A stretch of 64,000 nt of DNA from NCBI RefSeq assembly GCF_007005445.1, contig NZ_CP041387.1:2294001-2358000 (forward strand), written 5' to 3'. The position numbers were made by a program, and so were the translations under genes. Position 1 is the first letter of the stretch; each line of letters begins with the position of its first letter. The notes beneath the pieces were generated by a model. The model had not been told where the DNA came from and searched no databases. It saw only the letters and a list, made by a program, of their open reading frames with translations. The DNA comes from Rhodopseudomonas palustris (GTDB lineage: Bacteria; Pseudomonadota; Alphaproteobacteria; Rhizobiales; Xanthobacteraceae). This document shows, piece by piece, positions 37,543 through 49,499 of this stretch.

Positions 37543-39852
37543 TCAGGCGAACAGCGTGCCCTGGTGCCGCCCCGCCCGTTCCTGCGCCTCGACCACCGCC
37601 ACCGCGGTCATGTTGAGGATGCCGCGCGGCGTCGCCGACGGCGTCAGGATGTGCGCCGGCAGTGCCGGGCCGATCAGGATCGGGCCGACCGGCAGCGCCT
37701 CGCCCACCACCTTGATCATCTGATAGGCGACGTTGGCGGTGTCGAGATTGGGCATGATCAGCACGTTGGCGACGCCGGTCAGCCGCGAATGCGGCAGGAT
37801 CATCTGCCGCGAGGTTTCCGACAGCGCGCTGTCGCCCTGCATTTCGCCGTCGGCTTCGATCTCCGGATGTTTCTCGGCGAGGATCGCGGTGGCGCGGCGC
37901 ATCTTCAACGACGAGTCGGTCGGGAAGCTGCCGAAATCCGAATGCGACAGGAAGGCGATCTTCGGCTTGATGTTGAAGCGCTGAACGTGGACCGCAGCGA
38001 GCGCCGCCAGTTCCGCCAGCTCTTCGGCGGTCGGATTCGGCCGCACCTGGGTGTCGGCGATGAAGATCGGCCCCTTCTTGGTGATCAGCAGCGCCAGCGC
38101 GGCGTAGTCCGACACCCCGGGGCGCCGGCCGATCACGTCGCGGACGTGACGCAGATGATTCATGTAGCGGCCGTCGAGACCGCAGATCATCGCGTCCGCC
38201 TCGCCGCGCGCCACCGCGAGCGCCGCGATCACCGTCGAGTTGGTCCGCACCACCGTGCGCGCCGCCGCCGGCGTGACGCCGGCGCGGCCGGCGATGTCGA
38301 TATAGGACTGCACGTAGGAGCGATAGCGCGGGTCGTCCTGCGGATTGACCAGATCGAAGTCCTCGCCGGGACGGATCGACAGGCCCGAGCGCTTGATCCG
38401 CGCCTCGACCACCGCCGGTCGCCCGACCAGGATCGGCCGCGCCAGTTTCTCTTCGAGGATGGTCTGCACCGCGTGCAGCACCTTCTCGTCCTCGCCCTCG
38501 GCGTAGATCACGCGGACCGGCTGCCCCTTCGCCTTGGCGAACACCGGCTTCATCACCAGACCGGAGCGGAACGCGAATCGCTCGAGCTGCGCGTAGTAAT
38601 CGTCGAACGAGGTGATCGGCCGGGTCGCGACACCGGAATCCATCGCGGCCATCGCCACCGCGGGCGCGATCCGCAAGATCAGCCGCGGGTCGAACGGGCT
38701 CGGGATCAGCGATCCCGGACCGAAGCCGAACGCCTCGTCATTGTCGAGACCGACCGACACCGGATCAGACGGCGCCTCGCGCGCGAGCTGAGCGATGGCG
38801 TCGACCGCCGCGTGCTTCATCGCTTCGTTGATCGCGGTGGCGCCGACGTCGAGCGCGCCGCGGAAGATGTAGGGGAAGCACAGGACGTTGTTGACCTGGT
38901 TCGGGAAGTCCGAACGCCCGGTGCAGATCATCGCATCGGGGCGCGCCTTGCGCACCTCGTCCGGCATGATTTCCGGCGTCGGATTGGCGAGCGCCATCAC
39001 CAGCGGTCGCTCGGCCATTTCCTTGACCATGTCCTGCGACAAAACGTTAGGACCGGAGAGGCCGAGGAAGATGTCGGCGCCCGGGATGACTTCGGCCAGC
39101 GTCCGCTTGTCGGTTTTCTGCGCATAGACCTCTTTCCAGCGGTCCATCAGAACATTGCGGCCTTCGTACACCAGGCCTTCGAGGTCACAGACCCAGATGT
39201 TCTTGCGCTGCGCGCCGAGCGACACCAGCAGATTCAGACAGGCCAGCGCAGCCGCGCCGGCGCCTGCGGTCACGATCTTGACCTCGGCGATGTTCTTGCC
39301 GGTCAGCGCCATCGCGTTCTTCACCGCGGCGCCGACGATGATCGCGGTGCCGTGCTGATCGTCGTGAAACACCGGGATCTTCATCCGGTCCTTCAGCATC
39401 GCCTCGATCTCGAAGCACTCCGGCCCCTTGATGTCTTCGAGGTTGATGCCGCCGAAGGTCGGCTCCAGCGCCGCCACAGTGTCGACCACGCGATCGACGG
39501 TATCTGCCGCGATCTCGATGTCGAACACGTCGATGCCGGCGAACTTCTTGAACAGAACCGCCTTGCCTTCCATCACCGGCTTGGCGGCGAGCGGCCCGAT
39601 ATTGCCGAGGCCGAGCACCGCCGTGCCGTTGGTAACGACAGCGACCAGATTGGATCGCACGGTGAGTTCGGCGGCCTGCGCCGGATCGGCTGCGATCGCG
39701 TTACAGGCTGCGGCGACGCCGGGGGAATAGGCCAGCGCGAGGTCGCGCTGGTTGGCGAGCGGCTTCGATGCCTGAATCTCCAGCTTTCCGGGCTTCGGCC
39801 GGCGATGATAGCCGAGCGCTGCCGCCTGAAGATCTTCGGAATACGACGCCAT
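37543..39852 (-). CDS. maeB: NADP-dependent malic enzyme (MaeB type, with phosphotransacetylase-like domain)
   Basis: This 769-residue protein decarboxylates malate to pyruvate with NADP reduction. Residues 1-420 are malic-enzyme domains ([31 protein letters not shown], which holds substrate-site residues) and 430-769 are a phosphate acetyl/butyryl-transferase-like domain, usually regulatory in such hybrid enzymes. The start at 39852 has GGGGGA upstream; ATG 39867 does not. Length matches the rhizobial MaeB group. It lies 46 bp after aspS on the same strand. Confidence 0.94.
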   Translation of the reverse strand: MASYSEDLQAAALGYHRRPKPGKLEIQASKPLANQRDLALAYSPGVAAACNAIAADPAQAAELTVRSNLVAVVTNGTAVLGLGNIGPLAAKPVMEGKAVLFKKFAGIDVFDIEIAADTVDRVVDTVAALEPTFGGINLEDIKGPECFEIEAMLKDRMKIPVFHDDQHGTAIIVGAAVKNAMALTGKNIAEVKIVTAGAGAAALACLNLLVSLGAQRKNIWVCDLEGLVYEGRNVLMDRWKEVYAQKTDKRTLAEVIPGADIFLGLSGPNVLSQDMVKEMAERPLVMALANPTPEIMPDEVRKARPDAMICTGRSDFPNQVNNVLCFPYIFRGALDVGATAINEAMKHAAVDAIAQLAREAPSDPVSVGLDNDEAFGFGPGSLIPSPFDPRLILRIAPAVAMAAMDSGVATRPITSFDDYYAQLERFAFRSGLVMKPVFAKAKGQPVRVIYAEGEDEKVLHAVQTILEEKLARPILVGRPAVVEARIKRSGLSIRPGEDFDLVNPQDDPRYRSYVQSYIDIAGRAGVTPAAARTVVRTNSTVIAALAVARGEADAMICGLDGRYMNHLRHVRDVIGRRPGVSDYAALALLITKKGPIFIADTQVRPNPTAEELAELAALAAVHVQRFNIKPKIAFLSHSDFGSFPTDSSLKMRRATAILAEKHPEIEADGEMQGDSALSETSRQMILPHSRLTGVANVLIMPNLDTANVAYQMIKVVGEALPVGPILIGPALPAHILTPSATPRGILNMTAVAVVEAQERAGRHQGTLFA

Positions 39853-39897
39853 ACGTTCCCCCGCCATTGTGGTTGGTTTCGACTCGTTGCCCGACGC

Positions 39898-41673
39898 TTA
39901 CTTGGCGTCGGGCAGATTGAGCCGGATGTGCAGTTCGCGAAGTTGCTTGGGCGACACCTCCGACGGCGCCCCCATCAGCAGATCTTCGGCACGCTGGTTC
40001 ATCGGGAACAGCGAGATTTCGCGCAGGTTGGTGGTGCCGCACAGCAGCATCACGATGCGGTCGACGCCCGCCGCCATGCCGCCATGCGGCGGCGCGCCGT
40101 ACTGGAAGGCGCGATACATGCCGCCGAACCGGTCGATCACTTCCTGCTCGCCATAGCCGGCGATCTCGAACGCCTTCACCATCGCCTCGGGACGATGGTT
40201 GCGGATGCCGCCCGAGGCGATCTCGTAGCCATTGCAGGTGATGTCGTACTGGAACGCCTTGATGGTCAGCGGGTCCTGCGACGTCAGCGCCTCCATGCCG
40301 CCCTGCGGCATCGAGAACGGGTTGTGCGAGAAGTCGACCTTCTTGTCGTCCTCGTTGTACTCGTACATCGGGAAGTCGACGACCCAGGCGAGCGCGAACT
40401 GATCCCTGTCGATCAGGTTCAATTCCTCGCCGACCTTGGTGCGCGCGAGGCCAGCGAACTTGACGAACTTCGACGGATCGCCGGCCACGAAGAACGCGGC
40501 GTCGCCCGCCTTGAGGCCGAGCGCGGCGCGGATCGCTTCGGTGCGCTCCGGTCCGATGTTGTTCGCCAAAGGACCGGCGCCCTCGCCGCCTTCGCGCCAC
40601 ATGATGTAGCCGAGCCCCGGCTGGCCTTCGCCCTGCGCCCACGAGTTCATGCGGTCGCAGAACGCTCTGGAGCCGCCACCGGGACCCGGGATCGCCCAGA
40701 CCTGGTTGCGCTGCTCTTCGAGCATCCGCGCGAACACCTTGAAGCCGGAGCCGCGGAAATGCTCGGAGACGTCCTGCATCTCGATCGGGTTACGAAGGTC
40801 AGGCTTGTCGGTGCCGTATTTGCGCATCGAGTCCGCGAATGCGATGCGCGGCCAGCCCCTGGTGACGCGCTTGCCTTTGGCGAATTCCTCGAACACGCCG
40901 GTGATCACCGGCTCCATCGCGGCGAACACGTCCTCCTGAGTGATGAAGCTCATCTCGACGTCGAGCTGATAGAACTCGCCCGGCAGACGATCGGCGCGCG
41001 GGTCTTCGTCGCGGAAACACGGCGCGATCTGGAAGTAACGATCGAAGCCCGACATCATCAGCAGTTGCTTGTACTGCTGCGGCGCCTGCGGCAGCGCGTA
41101 GAACTTGCCGGGATGGATGCGGCTCGGCACCAGGAAGTCGCGCGCGCCTTCCGGCGACGACGCGGTCAGGATCGGGGTCTGGAATTCGAAGAAGCCCTGC
41201 TCCTTCATGCGCCGGCGCATCGAGTCGACGATGGCGCCGCGGGTCATGATGTTCTGGTGCAGCTTTTCGCGGCGCAGGTCGAGGAAGCGATAGCGCAGCC
41301 GCACGTCTTCCGGATATTCCTGCTCGCCGAACACCGGCAGCGGCAGTTCGCCCGCCGGGCCGAGCACTTCGATCTCGGTCACGAACACTTCGACCGCGCC
41401 GGTCGGCAGATCGGGATTCTCGGTGCCCTCGGGGCGCCGGCGGACCCGGCCGTCCATCCGCACCACCCATTCGGCGCGCAGCTTCTCGGCGTCCTTGAAT
41501 GCCGGCGAATCCGGATCGGCGACGCACTGGGTGATGCCGTAATGGTCGCGCAGATCGATGAACAGCACGCCGCCATGGTCGCGAATGCGGTGGCACCAGC
41601 CCGACAGGCGAACGGTCTGGTCGATATGGCTGTCGCGGAGCGCGCCGCAGGTGTGGGTTCGATAACGGTGCAT
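39898..41673 (-). CDS. aspS: Aspartyl-tRNA synthetase
   Basis: This 591-residue class II synthetase has the bacterial layout: an OB-fold anticodon domain (1-110), a catalytic core with motif 2 ([19 protein letters not shown], about 217-235), an inserted GAD domain and motif 3 ([13 protein letters not shown]). It charges tRNA-Asp; in many alphaproteobacteria the enzyme also charges tRNA-Asn with Asp for later amidation, but specificity cannot be told here. Length is normal. It precedes maeB on the minus strand and lies divergent from selO, with a 258-bp control region between. Confidence 0.96.
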   Translation of the reverse strand: MHRYRTHTCGALRDSHIDQTVRLSGWCHRIRDHGGVLFIDLRDHYGITQCVADPDSPAFKDAEKLRAEWVVRMDGRVRRRPEGTENPDLPTGAVEVFVTEIEVLGPAGELPLPVFGEQEYPEDVRLRYRFLDLRREKLHQNIMTRGAIVDSMRRRMKEQGFFEFQTPILTASSPEGARDFLVPSRIHPGKFYALPQAPQQYKQLLMMSGFDRYFQIAPCFRDEDPRADRLPGEFYQLDVEMSFITQEDVFAAMEPVITGVFEEFAKGKRVTRGWPRIAFADSMRKYGTDKPDLRNPIEMQDVSEHFRGSGFKVFARMLEEQRNQVWAIPGPGGGSRAFCDRMNSWAQGEGQPGLGYIMWREGGEGAGPLANNIGPERTEAIRAALGLKAGDAAFFVAGDPSKFVKFAGLARTKVGEELNLIDRDQFALAWVVDFPMYEYNEDDKKVDFSHNPFSMPQGGMEALTSQDPLTIKAFQYDITCNGYEIASGGIRNHRPEAMVKAFEIAGYGEQEVIDRFGGMYRAFQYGAPPHGGMAAGVDRIVMLLCGTTNLREISLFPMNQRAEDLLMGAPSEVSPKQLRELHIRLNLPDAK

Positions 41674-41931
41674 GGAAATCCCGGGAAAGCCGTCTTCAGG
41701 CAGAATCGCGTGTCCGCAAGCCGTTGCGGAGAGCGTCAGGGTTTACCCGAGCGAACCCACCGCGGCAACCAGATGCGGAACGAGCACTCACCACTATCGG
41801 CTCTCCCGTCCGGCACCGCGGCAGCCTTCCCCGCCAGCCTTTCCGGATTGCAGCTTTTCCGCCGAAACAGTTGAAACCGGCCGGTTTCGGGCGGATTGTC
41901 GAAGCAGCGAACCGTTCTTAACTGGTGATCG

Positions 41932-43410
41932 ATGACAGCGCATTTTCCGTTCGACAACAGCTACGTGGCGCTCCCGCAGAACTTCTTCGCGCGAGTTGCG
42001 CCCACGCCGGTCGCCGCCCCCCGGTTGATCAAGCTGAACCGCTCCCTCGCGCTGCAGCTCGGGCTTGATCCGGACCTGCTCGAGACGCCCGAAGGCGCGG
42101 AGATCCTTTCCGGTAACCGAATGCCGGAAACCGCTGCTTCGATCGCGATGGCCTATGCCGGACACCAGTTCGGCAATTTCGTGCCGCAGCTCGGCGACGG
42201 CCGGGCGATCCTGCTCGGTGAGGTGATCGACCGCCACGGCGTTCGTCGCGATATCCAGCTCAAGGGCGCCGGCCGCACCCCGTTTTCCCGGATGGGCGAC
42301 GGCCGCGCCGCGCTCGGCCCGGTGCTGCGCGAGTACATCGTCAGCGAGGCGATGGCAGCGCTTGGCATCCCGACCACCCGCTCGCTCGCTGCTGTGCTGA
42401 CTGGCGAGACGGTGCTGCGCGATCCGATCCAGCCCGGAGCCGTGCTGACGCGGGTGGCCTCCAGCCACATCCGGGTCGGCACCTTCCAGTATTTCGCCGC
42501 CCGGGGCGATCTCGACGGCGTACGGGCGCTCGCCGACCACGCCATCGCCCGCCACTACCCGGAGGCAGCGGAGGCCCCCTCGCCCTATCTGGCCCTGCTC
42601 GAAGGCGTGATCGGCCGGCAGGCGGAACTGGTGGCGAGCTGGATGATGATCGGCTTCATCCACGGGGTGATGAACACCGACAACTGCTCGATCGCCGGCG
42701 AGACCATCGATTACGGCCCCTGTGCCTTCATGGACAGCTTCGATCCGAAGACCGTCTACTCCTCGATCGACCAGTTCGGCCGCTACGCCTACGGCAACCA
42801 GCCGCCGATCGCATTGTGGAACCTGACCCGGCTGGCCGAGTGCCTGGTCAGGCTGCTGGCCGATGACGACGACAAGGGCGTCGGCATCGCCCAAGACGCG
42901 CTCGGCGGCTACGCAGAGCGGTTCAACGCCGCCTATCTTGCCAAGCTGGCCGCCAAGCTCGGCCTGTTCACCAGCCAGCCGGACGATCAACAGCTCTCGC
43001 AGGAATTTCTGGCGGCCCTGGCCAAGGGCGAAGCCGACTTCACCCTCGCCTTCCGCCGCCTGAGCAACGCCGCTGCCGATCCGTCGGATCTCAGCGAGGT
43101 CCGCACCCTGTTCGCGGATACGTCGGCCTTCGACGAATGGGCGCCGCGGTGGCGGGCGCGGATCGCGGCCGAGCCGCAGGACGGTTCCACCCGCCGGGAC
43201 GCGATGCGCCGGGTCAACCCGGCCTACATCCCCCGTAACCATCAGGTCGAAGCGGTGATCCGGGCTGCCGTCGACCGGGATGATTTCGGTGCTTTCGAAG
43301 AGTTCCTGGCGGTGCTCGCCAACCCCTTCGAGGAAAAGGCGGAATTCGCCCGCTATGCGGAGCCGCCGCAGCCCCATGAACGGGTGCTGGAAACCTTCTG
43401 CGGAACTTGA
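41932..43410 (+). CDS. selO: Protein adenylyltransferase SelO (YdiU, UPF0061)
   Basis: This 492-residue pseudokinase-fold enzyme transfers AMP from ATP to protein Ser, Thr or Tyr in a redox-linked way. Seen are GAGRTPFSRMGDGRAALG (about 109-126), the kinase-like HGVMNTDN (about 244-251) and the metal-binding DYGPCAFMD (Asp at about 260). A single Cys lies three residues from the end (ETFCGT), at the place where some family members carry selenocysteine or a redox Cys. It stands alone and is divergent from aspS. Confidence 0.95.
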   Translation: MTAHFPFDNSYVALPQNFFARVAPTPVAAPRLIKLNRSLALQLGLDPDLLETPEGAEILSGNRMPETAASIAMAYAGHQFGNFVPQLGDGRAILLGEVIDRHGVRRDIQLKGAGRTPFSRMGDGRAALGPVLREYIVSEAMAALGIPTTRSLAAVLTGETVLRDPIQPGAVLTRVASSHIRVGTFQYFAARGDLDGVRALADHAIARHYPEAAEAPSPYLALLEGVIGRQAELVASWMMIGFIHGVMNTDNCSIAGETIDYGPCAFMDSFDPKTVYSSIDQFGRYAYGNQPPIALWNLTRLAECLVRLLADDDDKGVGIAQDALGGYAERFNAAYLAKLAAKLGLFTSQPDDQQLSQEFLAALAKGEADFTLAFRRLSNAAADPSDLSEVRTLFADTSAFDEWAPRWRARIAAEPQDGSTRRDAMRRVNPAYIPRNHQVEAVIRAAVDRDDFGAFEEFLAVLANPFEEKAEFARYAEPPQPHERVLETFCGT

Positions 43411-43512
43411 TCGACGCCGGGCGAGCGTGTCTAGTGGACGGGATTCGACGGCTTTGGCCAGCCGGCGCGGCCGATTGTCGCCCACTGCCGTCCCCGAACG
43501 CGACAGAGTTTG

Positions 43513-44691
43513 ATGGACCTGATTTCAACTTCCGAGCAGCTTGCCGACGCCTGCGCCCGTCTCGCCCGCCACCCCGTCATCACGGTCGACACCGAGTTTC
43601 TCCGGGAGACGACGTTCTATCCATTGCTGTGCGTCGTGCAGATGGCGAGCGCCGAGGACGCGCTGGTGATCGACGCGCTGGCCGATGGCATCGACCTGAA
43701 GCCGTTCTTCGACCTGATGGCGAACGAGCAGGTGCTGAAGGTCTTCCACGCCGCCCGTCAGGACATCGAAATCGTCTGGCATCGCGCCGGCATCGTGCCG
43801 CATCCGATTTTCGACACCCAGGTCGCCGCGATGGTGCTCGGCTATGGCGACAGCATCGCCTACGACCAGCTCGTCGAGCGCATCACCGGCCACCGCCCGG
43901 ACAAGACCCACCGCTTCACCGACTGGTCGCGCCGGCCCCTCACCCAGGAGCAGGTTCACTACGCGGTCTCCGACGTCACCCATCTGCGCGACGTGTTCGC
44001 CGCGCTCGATGCCGACCTGAAGAAACGCGGCCGCAGCGATTGGGTCAGCGAGGAGATGGAAGTCCTCACCTCGCCGAGCACCTACGACGTGCACCCGGAG
44101 CGTGCCTGGGAGCGGCTGAAGACCCGGGTGCGCAAGCCGAAAGAGCTGGCGGTGCTGATGGAGATCGCAGCCTGGCGCGAGCAGGAAGCGCAGAGCCGCG
44201 ACGTGCCGCGCTCGCGCGTTCTCAAGGACGACGCGCTCGGCGACATCGCCACCCATGCGCCGACCTCGCTGGAGAAGCTGGCAAATCTGCGCTCGCTGCC
44301 GAAGGGGTTCGACCGCTCGAAATGGGGCACCGAGATCGTCGCAGCAGTGCAACGTGGGCTGGCGCGTGATCCGTCGACGCTGCCGAAGATCGACAAGCCG
44401 CGCAACAACTCCAACGGCACCGCGATCGTCGAACTGCTCAAGGTGCTGCTGCGGATGACCTCCGAGCGCCACGCGGTCGCCGCCAAGGTGATCGCCACCG
44501 TCGACGACCTCGAACAGATCGCAGCCGACGACAATGCCGATGTCGGCGCGCTACGCGGCTGGCGGCGCGAGTTGTTTGGCGAGGCTGCGCTCGCACTCAA
44601 GCACGGCCGGCTGTCGCTGGCGATCGAACGGGGCAAGGTGATCCAGGTGGATCGCGGCGCAGGCACTCGGAGTCAAAGCGCCGATCAATGA
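43513..44691 (+). CDS. rnd: Ribonuclease D
   Basis: This 392-residue 3'-5' exoribonuclease acts in tRNA and other RNA 3' maturation. The DEDD catalytic set is visible: DTEFLRE (about 23-29), [10 protein letters not shown] with its Asp, and the final [10 protein letters not shown] block of the DEDDy type. C-terminal HRDC-like helices follow. The start at ATG 43513 is preferred to the upstream TTG. Its stop overlaps the start of the bestrophin-like gene (ATGA), so the two are co-translated. Confidence 0.94.
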   Translation: MDLISTSEQLADACARLARHPVITVDTEFLRETTFYPLLCVVQMASAEDALVIDALADGIDLKPFFDLMANEQVLKVFHAARQDIEIVWHRAGIVPHPIFDTQVAAMVLGYGDSIAYDQLVERITGHRPDKTHRFTDWSRRPLTQEQVHYAVSDVTHLRDVFAALDADLKKRGRSDWVSEEMEVLTSPSTYDVHPERAWERLKTRVRKPKELAVLMEIAAWREQEAQSRDVPRSRVLKDDALGDIATHAPTSLEKLANLRSLPKGFDRSKWGTEIVAAVQRGLARDPSTLPKIDKPRNNSNGTAIVELLKVLLRMTSERHAVAAKVIATVDDLEQIAADDNADVGALRGWRRELFGEAALALKHGRLSLAIERGKVIQVDRGAGTRSQSADQ

Positions 44692-45611
44692 TCGTTCGAC
44701 CGCAGCCCAATCTGCTTCAGCTCTTCTTTCTGGTTCAAGGCTCGGTGGTGCAGCGGATCTTTCCGCAGGCCCTGCTGATCGCCGCCTTGTCGGTCGCGGT
44801 GGTGTGGGCGCACCACGCCTATCCGGGCCTCGTCTCGGATTTCAACAGCGCGCCGTTCACGGTGCTCGGCATCGCGCTGTCGATCTTCATGGGCTTCCGC
44901 AACAACGCCTGTTACGACCGTTGGTGGGAAGCGCGCCGCCACTGGGGCGAACTGATCTGTCTCAGCCGCAATCTGGCGCGACAGACGCAGATCCTGCCCT
45001 GCTCCGGCGCCGATCCGGAGCGCAGCCGCCAGAAGCTGCTGACGCTGGCGATGGCGTTCGCCCGGGCGCTGGTGCTGCACCTTCGCCCGGGAAGCGACAC
45101 CACCAAGGTGACGCGCCACCTTAGCGCCGAGACCCGCGCGCGCTATGAGGCCAGCCGCAACGCGCCCGAAGTCATCCTCTCGGCGATGCAGGCCGAACTC
45201 GCTGCCCTGCATCGCAGCGGCGAATTGCGCGACATCCCGTTCCAGATCATCGATCGCACCATCGGCCAGATGGCGATGGTGCAGGCCGCATGCGAACGCA
45301 TCCGTTCGACGCCGGTGCCGTTCGGCTATTCGCTGCTGCTGCATCGAACCGCCTACGTATTCTGCCTGCTGCTGCCGTTCGGCTTCGCCAACACCCTCGG
45401 CTGGCTGACGCCGTTCGCCACCGCGCTGGCGGCCTACACCTTCTTCGGTCTCGACGCGCTCGGCTCCGAGCTGGAAGAGCCGTTCGGCCAACTCCCCAAC
45501 GATCTGCCGATCGCGGCGCTGGCCGACACCATCGAGATCAATCTGCGCGAAGCTCTCGGCGAAACCGACCTGCCGCCGTTGCCGGCGCCGGTCGACCACA
45601 TCCTGGTGTAA
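44688..45611 (+). CDS. Bestrophin-like anion channel (YneE/UPF0187 family)
   Basis: This 307-residue bacterial bestrophin homologue has four membrane regions, with the family stretch [21 protein letters not shown] (about 67-87) and the [19 protein letters not shown] block (about 223-241). These proteins form pentameric channels for monovalent ions. It overlaps rnd by 4 bp, an odd pairing with no known functional logic, and ends 12 bp from the convergent ppx gene. Length is normal. Confidence 0.9.
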   Translation: MIVRPQPNLLQLFFLVQGSVVQRIFPQALLIAALSVAVVWAHHAYPGLVSDFNSAPFTVLGIALSIFMGFRNNACYDRWWEARRHWGELICLSRNLARQTQILPCSGADPERSRQKLLTLAMAFARALVLHLRPGSDTTKVTRHLSAETRARYEASRNAPEVILSAMQAELAALHRSGELRDIPFQIIDRTIGQMAMVQAACERIRSTPVPFGYSLLLHRTAYVFCLLLPFGFANTLGWLTPFATALAAYTFFGLDALGSELEEPFGQLPNDLPIAALADTIEINLREALGETDLPPLPAPVDHILV

Positions 45612-45623
45612 GCCGCGCGGGCT

Positions 45624-47129
45624 TCAGCGCAGCACGATCGTCCCTGAGCGCCCGACCATCTTGGCGAGCTGCTTGAACCGGCTGCCGACACGGTCGGCGA
45701 CCAGATCGACCAGGCTATGCTCGAACACCAGCATCAGCTTGCGGCCCTCGGTGCGAAAATGCGTCGCCGGCAGCACCCCCGGCCGCGCCGCGCTGATCAG
45801 ATGCGCGACCCGGAACGCCGCCCCGAGCAGCCGCGCGCGCTCGTCGAGCGCTTCGGTCACCAGTTCGCGCGCTGACATCGGCGGTTCGTTCTGCTCGCTG
45901 AAGCCGGCGTAGCGGTAGTACACCGACAACCCCATGAAGGCGCGGTCGCGATGGGTGACGTCGCCGAAATTGGCGTTCGCGATCAGCGACAAAGTCTGTT
46001 CGCCGCGATGATCGGGATGCACCCGCCAGCCGACATCCGACATCAGGCAGGCCGCGCGCCGCAGCCGGCGATCCTCTTCGGTTTCCTTGACCTTGGCGAC
46101 GCGGAACAGCCGGTCGGTCCACTCGATCAGCTCCTCGGCATGACGCGCCGATCGCGACAGCAGCAGATTCAGATTCTGCGCAGCGCACAGCAGCCCGTCC
46201 TTGGCGCGCTCCTCCGGCGACAATTGCTCGTAAAGCAACCCTTCGCGCACGCCGTAGGTCGAGAACACGATCGTCTTCGGCTTGGCGATCCGGATGACGT
46301 ATTCGAGCACGACCGCCGCATAGGCGAGCAACGGACGCCGCGCGTCGGCGATGACCTCGATATCGGCGAGCTGATTGGCCGCCACCAACACCCGCAGCCG
46401 CTGCGCGAAGCGCAGCGCTTCCGCCGCCGAGATCGAATAGCCATGCATCACTTTGAGCGAATGGCCGCTCTGGATGATGTGGATGCGGGCGAGCGCGCGC
46501 CAGGTTCCGCCGACCGCGTAGAACGTGCGGCCGCGGGCGGTCTTCAGCGGCCCCGCCTCCGACAGCAATTGCTGAGCGATCCGCTCGGCACGCTTGAGTG
46601 ATTTCTGCGAGGCGTCCTGCAGGGCAAGGCTGCCGAGCGGCAGCGTCACGCCCTTGCGCACCGCATTGCCGCGGACGTCGATCAGTTCGAGCGAGCCGCC
46701 GCCGAGATCGCCGACCACGCCGTTCGGCTTGTGCACACCTGAGATCACCCCGAGCGCCGACAGCTTGGCTTCGCGCGGTCCCGACAGGATCTCGATGGTG
46801 ACGCCGCAGATCCGCTCAGCCTCGGCGATGAAGTCCGGCCCGTTCTTGGCGTCGCGGCAGGCGGCGGTGGCGATCGCGAACACCTTGCCGACCTTCATGA
46901 CCCGGATCAGCGCGCGAAACCGCCTCAGCGCAACCAGCGCCTTGCCGACCGCGTCTTCGGTCAGCAGCCCGGTGGTCTGCACCTCGCGCCCGAGCCCGCA
47001 CAGCGCCTTTTCGTTGAACACCGTGACCAGGCTGCGGGCCAGCGCCTCGTACACCACGAGGCGCACCGAATTCGAGCCGATGTCGATGACGGCGACGCTG
47101 GGGTCGCGCCTGCGCGGCTGCTTGCTCAA
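45624..47129 (-). CDS. ppx: Exopolyphosphatase (Ppx/GppA family)
   Basis: This 501-residue hydrolase of the sugar kinase/HSP70 fold removes terminal phosphate from polyphosphate (or the 5' phosphate of pppGpp). Ribose-phosphate loop motifs are present: AVIDIGSNSVRLVVYE (about 14-29) and VVGDLGGGSLELIDV (about 141-155). The C-terminal HD-like helical domain includes RRAACLMSDVGWRVHPDHR. It lies 12 bp after ppk on the same strand, so polyphosphate synthesis and breakdown share one operon. Confidence 0.95.
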   Translation of the reverse strand: MSKQPRRRDPSVAVIDIGSNSVRLVVYEALARSLVTVFNEKALCGLGREVQTTGLLTEDAVGKALVALRRFRALIRVMKVGKVFAIATAACRDAKNGPDFIAEAERICGVTIEILSGPREAKLSALGVISGVHKPNGVVGDLGGGSLELIDVRGNAVRKGVTLPLGSLALQDASQKSLKRAERIAQQLLSEAGPLKTARGRTFYAVGGTWRALARIHIIQSGHSLKVMHGYSISAAEALRFAQRLRVLVAANQLADIEVIADARRPLLAYAAVVLEYVIRIAKPKTIVFSTYGVREGLLYEQLSPEERAKDGLLCAAQNLNLLLSRSARHAEELIEWTDRLFRVAKVKETEEDRRLRRAACLMSDVGWRVHPDHRGEQTLSLIANANFGDVTHRDRAFMGLSVYYRYAGFSEQNEPPMSARELVTEALDERARLLGAAFRVAHLISAARPGVLPATHFRTEGRKLMLVFEHSLVDLVADRVGSRFKQLAKMVGRSGTIVLR

Positions 47130-47141
47130 CGTCGGAGTCCC

Positions 47142-49352
47142 TCAGGAGGATTGCTGGGACTGCTGGCGCTCGGCACGCCGGGTGAGCCGGCGGGGCGAGG
47201 ATTCCTGAAGCGACTTCCCACGGCCGGACAGACTCGGATTGGTCATGAAGTAGTTGTGGACGTTGAAGGGCTCCTCGCCCTTGCCGGCCTTCATACGCGT
47301 GGACGAACCGTCCGGCAACAACCGCCAGCTCTGCTCGGTATCCTTCAGGTTCGCGACCATGATCTGTTCCAGCACCTGCTGATGCACGGTCGGGTTCAGC
47401 ATCGGGCACAGCACCTCGACCCGGCGGTCGAGATTGCGCGGCATCATGTCGGCCGAAGAGATGTACACCGCCGCCTTGGCGCTCGGCAGTCCGTGACCGT
47501 TGCCGAAACAGTAGATGCGGCCGTGCTCCAGGAACCGGCCGATGATCGATTTCACCCGGATGTTGTCGGACAGGCCCGGCACCCCCGGCCGCAGGCAGCA
47601 GATGCCGCGCACCACGAGTTCGACCGTCACCCCGGCGCGCGATGCCTCGTACAGCGCGTCGATGATCTCCGGATCGACCAGCGAGTTCATCTTCAGCCAG
47701 ATCGCCGCCGGCTTGCCGTTGCGGGCGAAGTCGGTCTCGCCGCGAATGTGCGCCAGCATGGTCTTGCGCAACGTGATCGGCGACACCGCCATCTTCTCGA
47801 TGTCGCTCGGCTCGGCATAGCCGGTAATGTAGTTGAACACCCGCGCGGCGTCGCGGCCGAGGATCGGATCGGACGTGAAGTACGACAGGTCCGTATAGAT
47901 ACGGGCCGTCACCGGATGGTAGTTGCCGGTGCCGGTGTGGATGTAGGTGGTGAGACTGCCGCCCTCGCGCCGCACCACCAGCGACAGCTTGGCGTGGGTC
48001 TTGAGCTGCAGGAAGCCGTAAACCACCTGCACGCCGGCGCGCTCCAGGTCGCGCGCCCAGCGGATGTTGGCTTCCTCGTCGAACCGCGCCTTCAGCTCGA
48101 CCAGTGCGGTGACCGACTTGCCGGCCTCGGCGGCCTCGGCCAGCGCGCGGACGATCGGCGAGTTGTTCGAGGTCCGGTACAGCGTCTGCTTGATCGCGAC
48201 CACGTCGGGATCGCGCGCCGCCTGCTGCAGGAACTGGACGACGACGTCGAACGATTCATACGGATGGTGGACGATCAGGTCTTTCTGCCGGATCGCCGCG
48301 AAGATGTCGCCGCCATGGTCGCGGACCCGCTCCGGATGCCGCGGCACGTAGGGCACGAATTCGAGGTCGGGGCGATCGACCCGGGTGAGCTGCGACAGCT
48401 CGTTCATCGCCAGCACGCCGTCGACCAGGAATGCCTCGTCGTCGGCGGCGCCGAGCGCGCGCTGCACGAACACCCGCAGCTCTTCGGGCATCGCCGAATC
48501 CACTTCGAGCCGGATCACCGACCCGCGGCGGCGGCGCTTCAGCGCGGTCTCGAACAGCCGGACCAGATCCTCGGCCTCTTCCTCGATCTCCAGTTCGCTG
48601 TCGCGGATGATCCGGAACGAGCCCTGCCCCTTGACGTGGTAGCCGGGGAACAGCCGTCCGATGAACAGCGAGGTCGCCTGCTCCAGCGTCATCACCCGGA
48701 CAGTCTGGTCGCGCCCATTCCCGGGCAGACGGATGAAACGGTCGATCCGCGCCGGCATCCGAATCAACGCATTCATCGGCTTGCCGTCGGACACCCGCGC
48801 CAGTTGCAGGCCGATTGTGAAGCCGAGGCTCGGAATGAACGGGAACGGGTGCGCCGGGTCGATCGCCAGCGGCGTCAACAGCGGGAAAATGTTGTGGAGG
48901 AAATGATCCTCCACCCAAGCGCGCTCCGATTTCGTGACGTCCTTTCCGTCCAGCAACAGAATACCGTGATCGCCCAGCACCCCGCGCAACTCGCGCCAGA
49001 TCGACTGCTGATCGCTCGCGAGCTTCGAAACAGCCTCGTTGATCAGCCCAAGCTGTTCGGACGGCGTCAGCCCGTCCGGGCTGCGTTCAGTGATGCCCTC
49101 GCGGATCTGCGCCTTGATACCGGCGACGCGGACCATGAAGAACTCATCGAGGTTGTTGGCCGAAATCGACAAAAACCGGACCCGCTCCAGCACCGGATGG
49201 TGCGGATTGACCGATTCTTCGAGCACCCGACGGTTGAAGTGCAGCCATGACAGCTCGCGATTGATGAATCGCTCGGGGCCCGCTGCAACCATCGAGGCCG
49301 GCTCGGCCTCGCCTTTTTTCTCTTCGATCGCAATCACTTGCTCGGAGTCCAT
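47142..49352 (-). CDS. ppk: Polyphosphate kinase 1
   Basis: This 736-residue enzyme makes polyphosphate from ATP. It has the PPK1 start [19 protein letters not shown] (about 30-48), the stretch [20 protein letters not shown] with the autophosphorylated His, and the C-terminal phospholipase D-like fold with a second active-site His. The start [11 protein letters not shown] at 49352 is preferred by family likeness; a longer frame from ATG 49433 adds 27 residues without a ribosome site. It is the first gene of ppk-ppx; hdaA lies 147 bp upstream on the same strand. Confidence 0.95.
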   Translation of the reverse strand: MDSEQVIAIEEKKGEAEPASMVAAGPERFINRELSWLHFNRRVLEESVNPHHPVLERVRFLSISANNLDEFFMVRVAGIKAQIREGITERSPDGLTPSEQLGLINEAVSKLASDQQSIWRELRGVLGDHGILLLDGKDVTKSERAWVEDHFLHNIFPLLTPLAIDPAHPFPFIPSLGFTIGLQLARVSDGKPMNALIRMPARIDRFIRLPGNGRDQTVRVMTLEQATSLFIGRLFPGYHVKGQGSFRIIRDSELEIEEEAEDLVRLFETALKRRRRGSVIRLEVDSAMPEELRVFVQRALGAADDEAFLVDGVLAMNELSQLTRVDRPDLEFVPYVPRHPERVRDHGGDIFAAIRQKDLIVHHPYESFDVVVQFLQQAARDPDVVAIKQTLYRTSNNSPIVRALAEAAEAGKSVTALVELKARFDEEANIRWARDLERAGVQVVYGFLQLKTHAKLSLVVRREGGSLTTYIHTGTGNYHPVTARIYTDLSYFTSDPILGRDAARVFNYITGYAEPSDIEKMAVSPITLRKTMLAHIRGETDFARNGKPAAIWLKMNSLVDPEIIDALYEASRAGVTVELVVRGICCLRPGVPGLSDNIRVKSIIGRFLEHGRIYCFGNGHGLPSAKAAVYISSADMMPRNLDRRVEVLCPMLNPTVHQQVLEQIMVANLKDTEQSWRLLPDGSSTRMKAGKGEEPFNVHNYFMTNPSLSGRGKSLQESSPRRLTRRAERQQSQQSS

Positions 49353-49499
49353 GAGGAATCGATCCAGACCAGGATGTAGCGCGCCGCGGCTGCGGCGCCG
49401 CGAGACAATGCGGACGTGGCATGACGTTTCCATGACATTGAGAAACGAGGCACAGAAGCCGTCAAGCGGCGCGCTGGCGGCATCATTGCCGCAGGCTGC

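Noticed and set aside
37564..41874. 1436-codon open frame on the plus strand
   Set aside because: Antisense shadow of maeB and aspS; the translation is rich in Arg, His and Asp with no domain.
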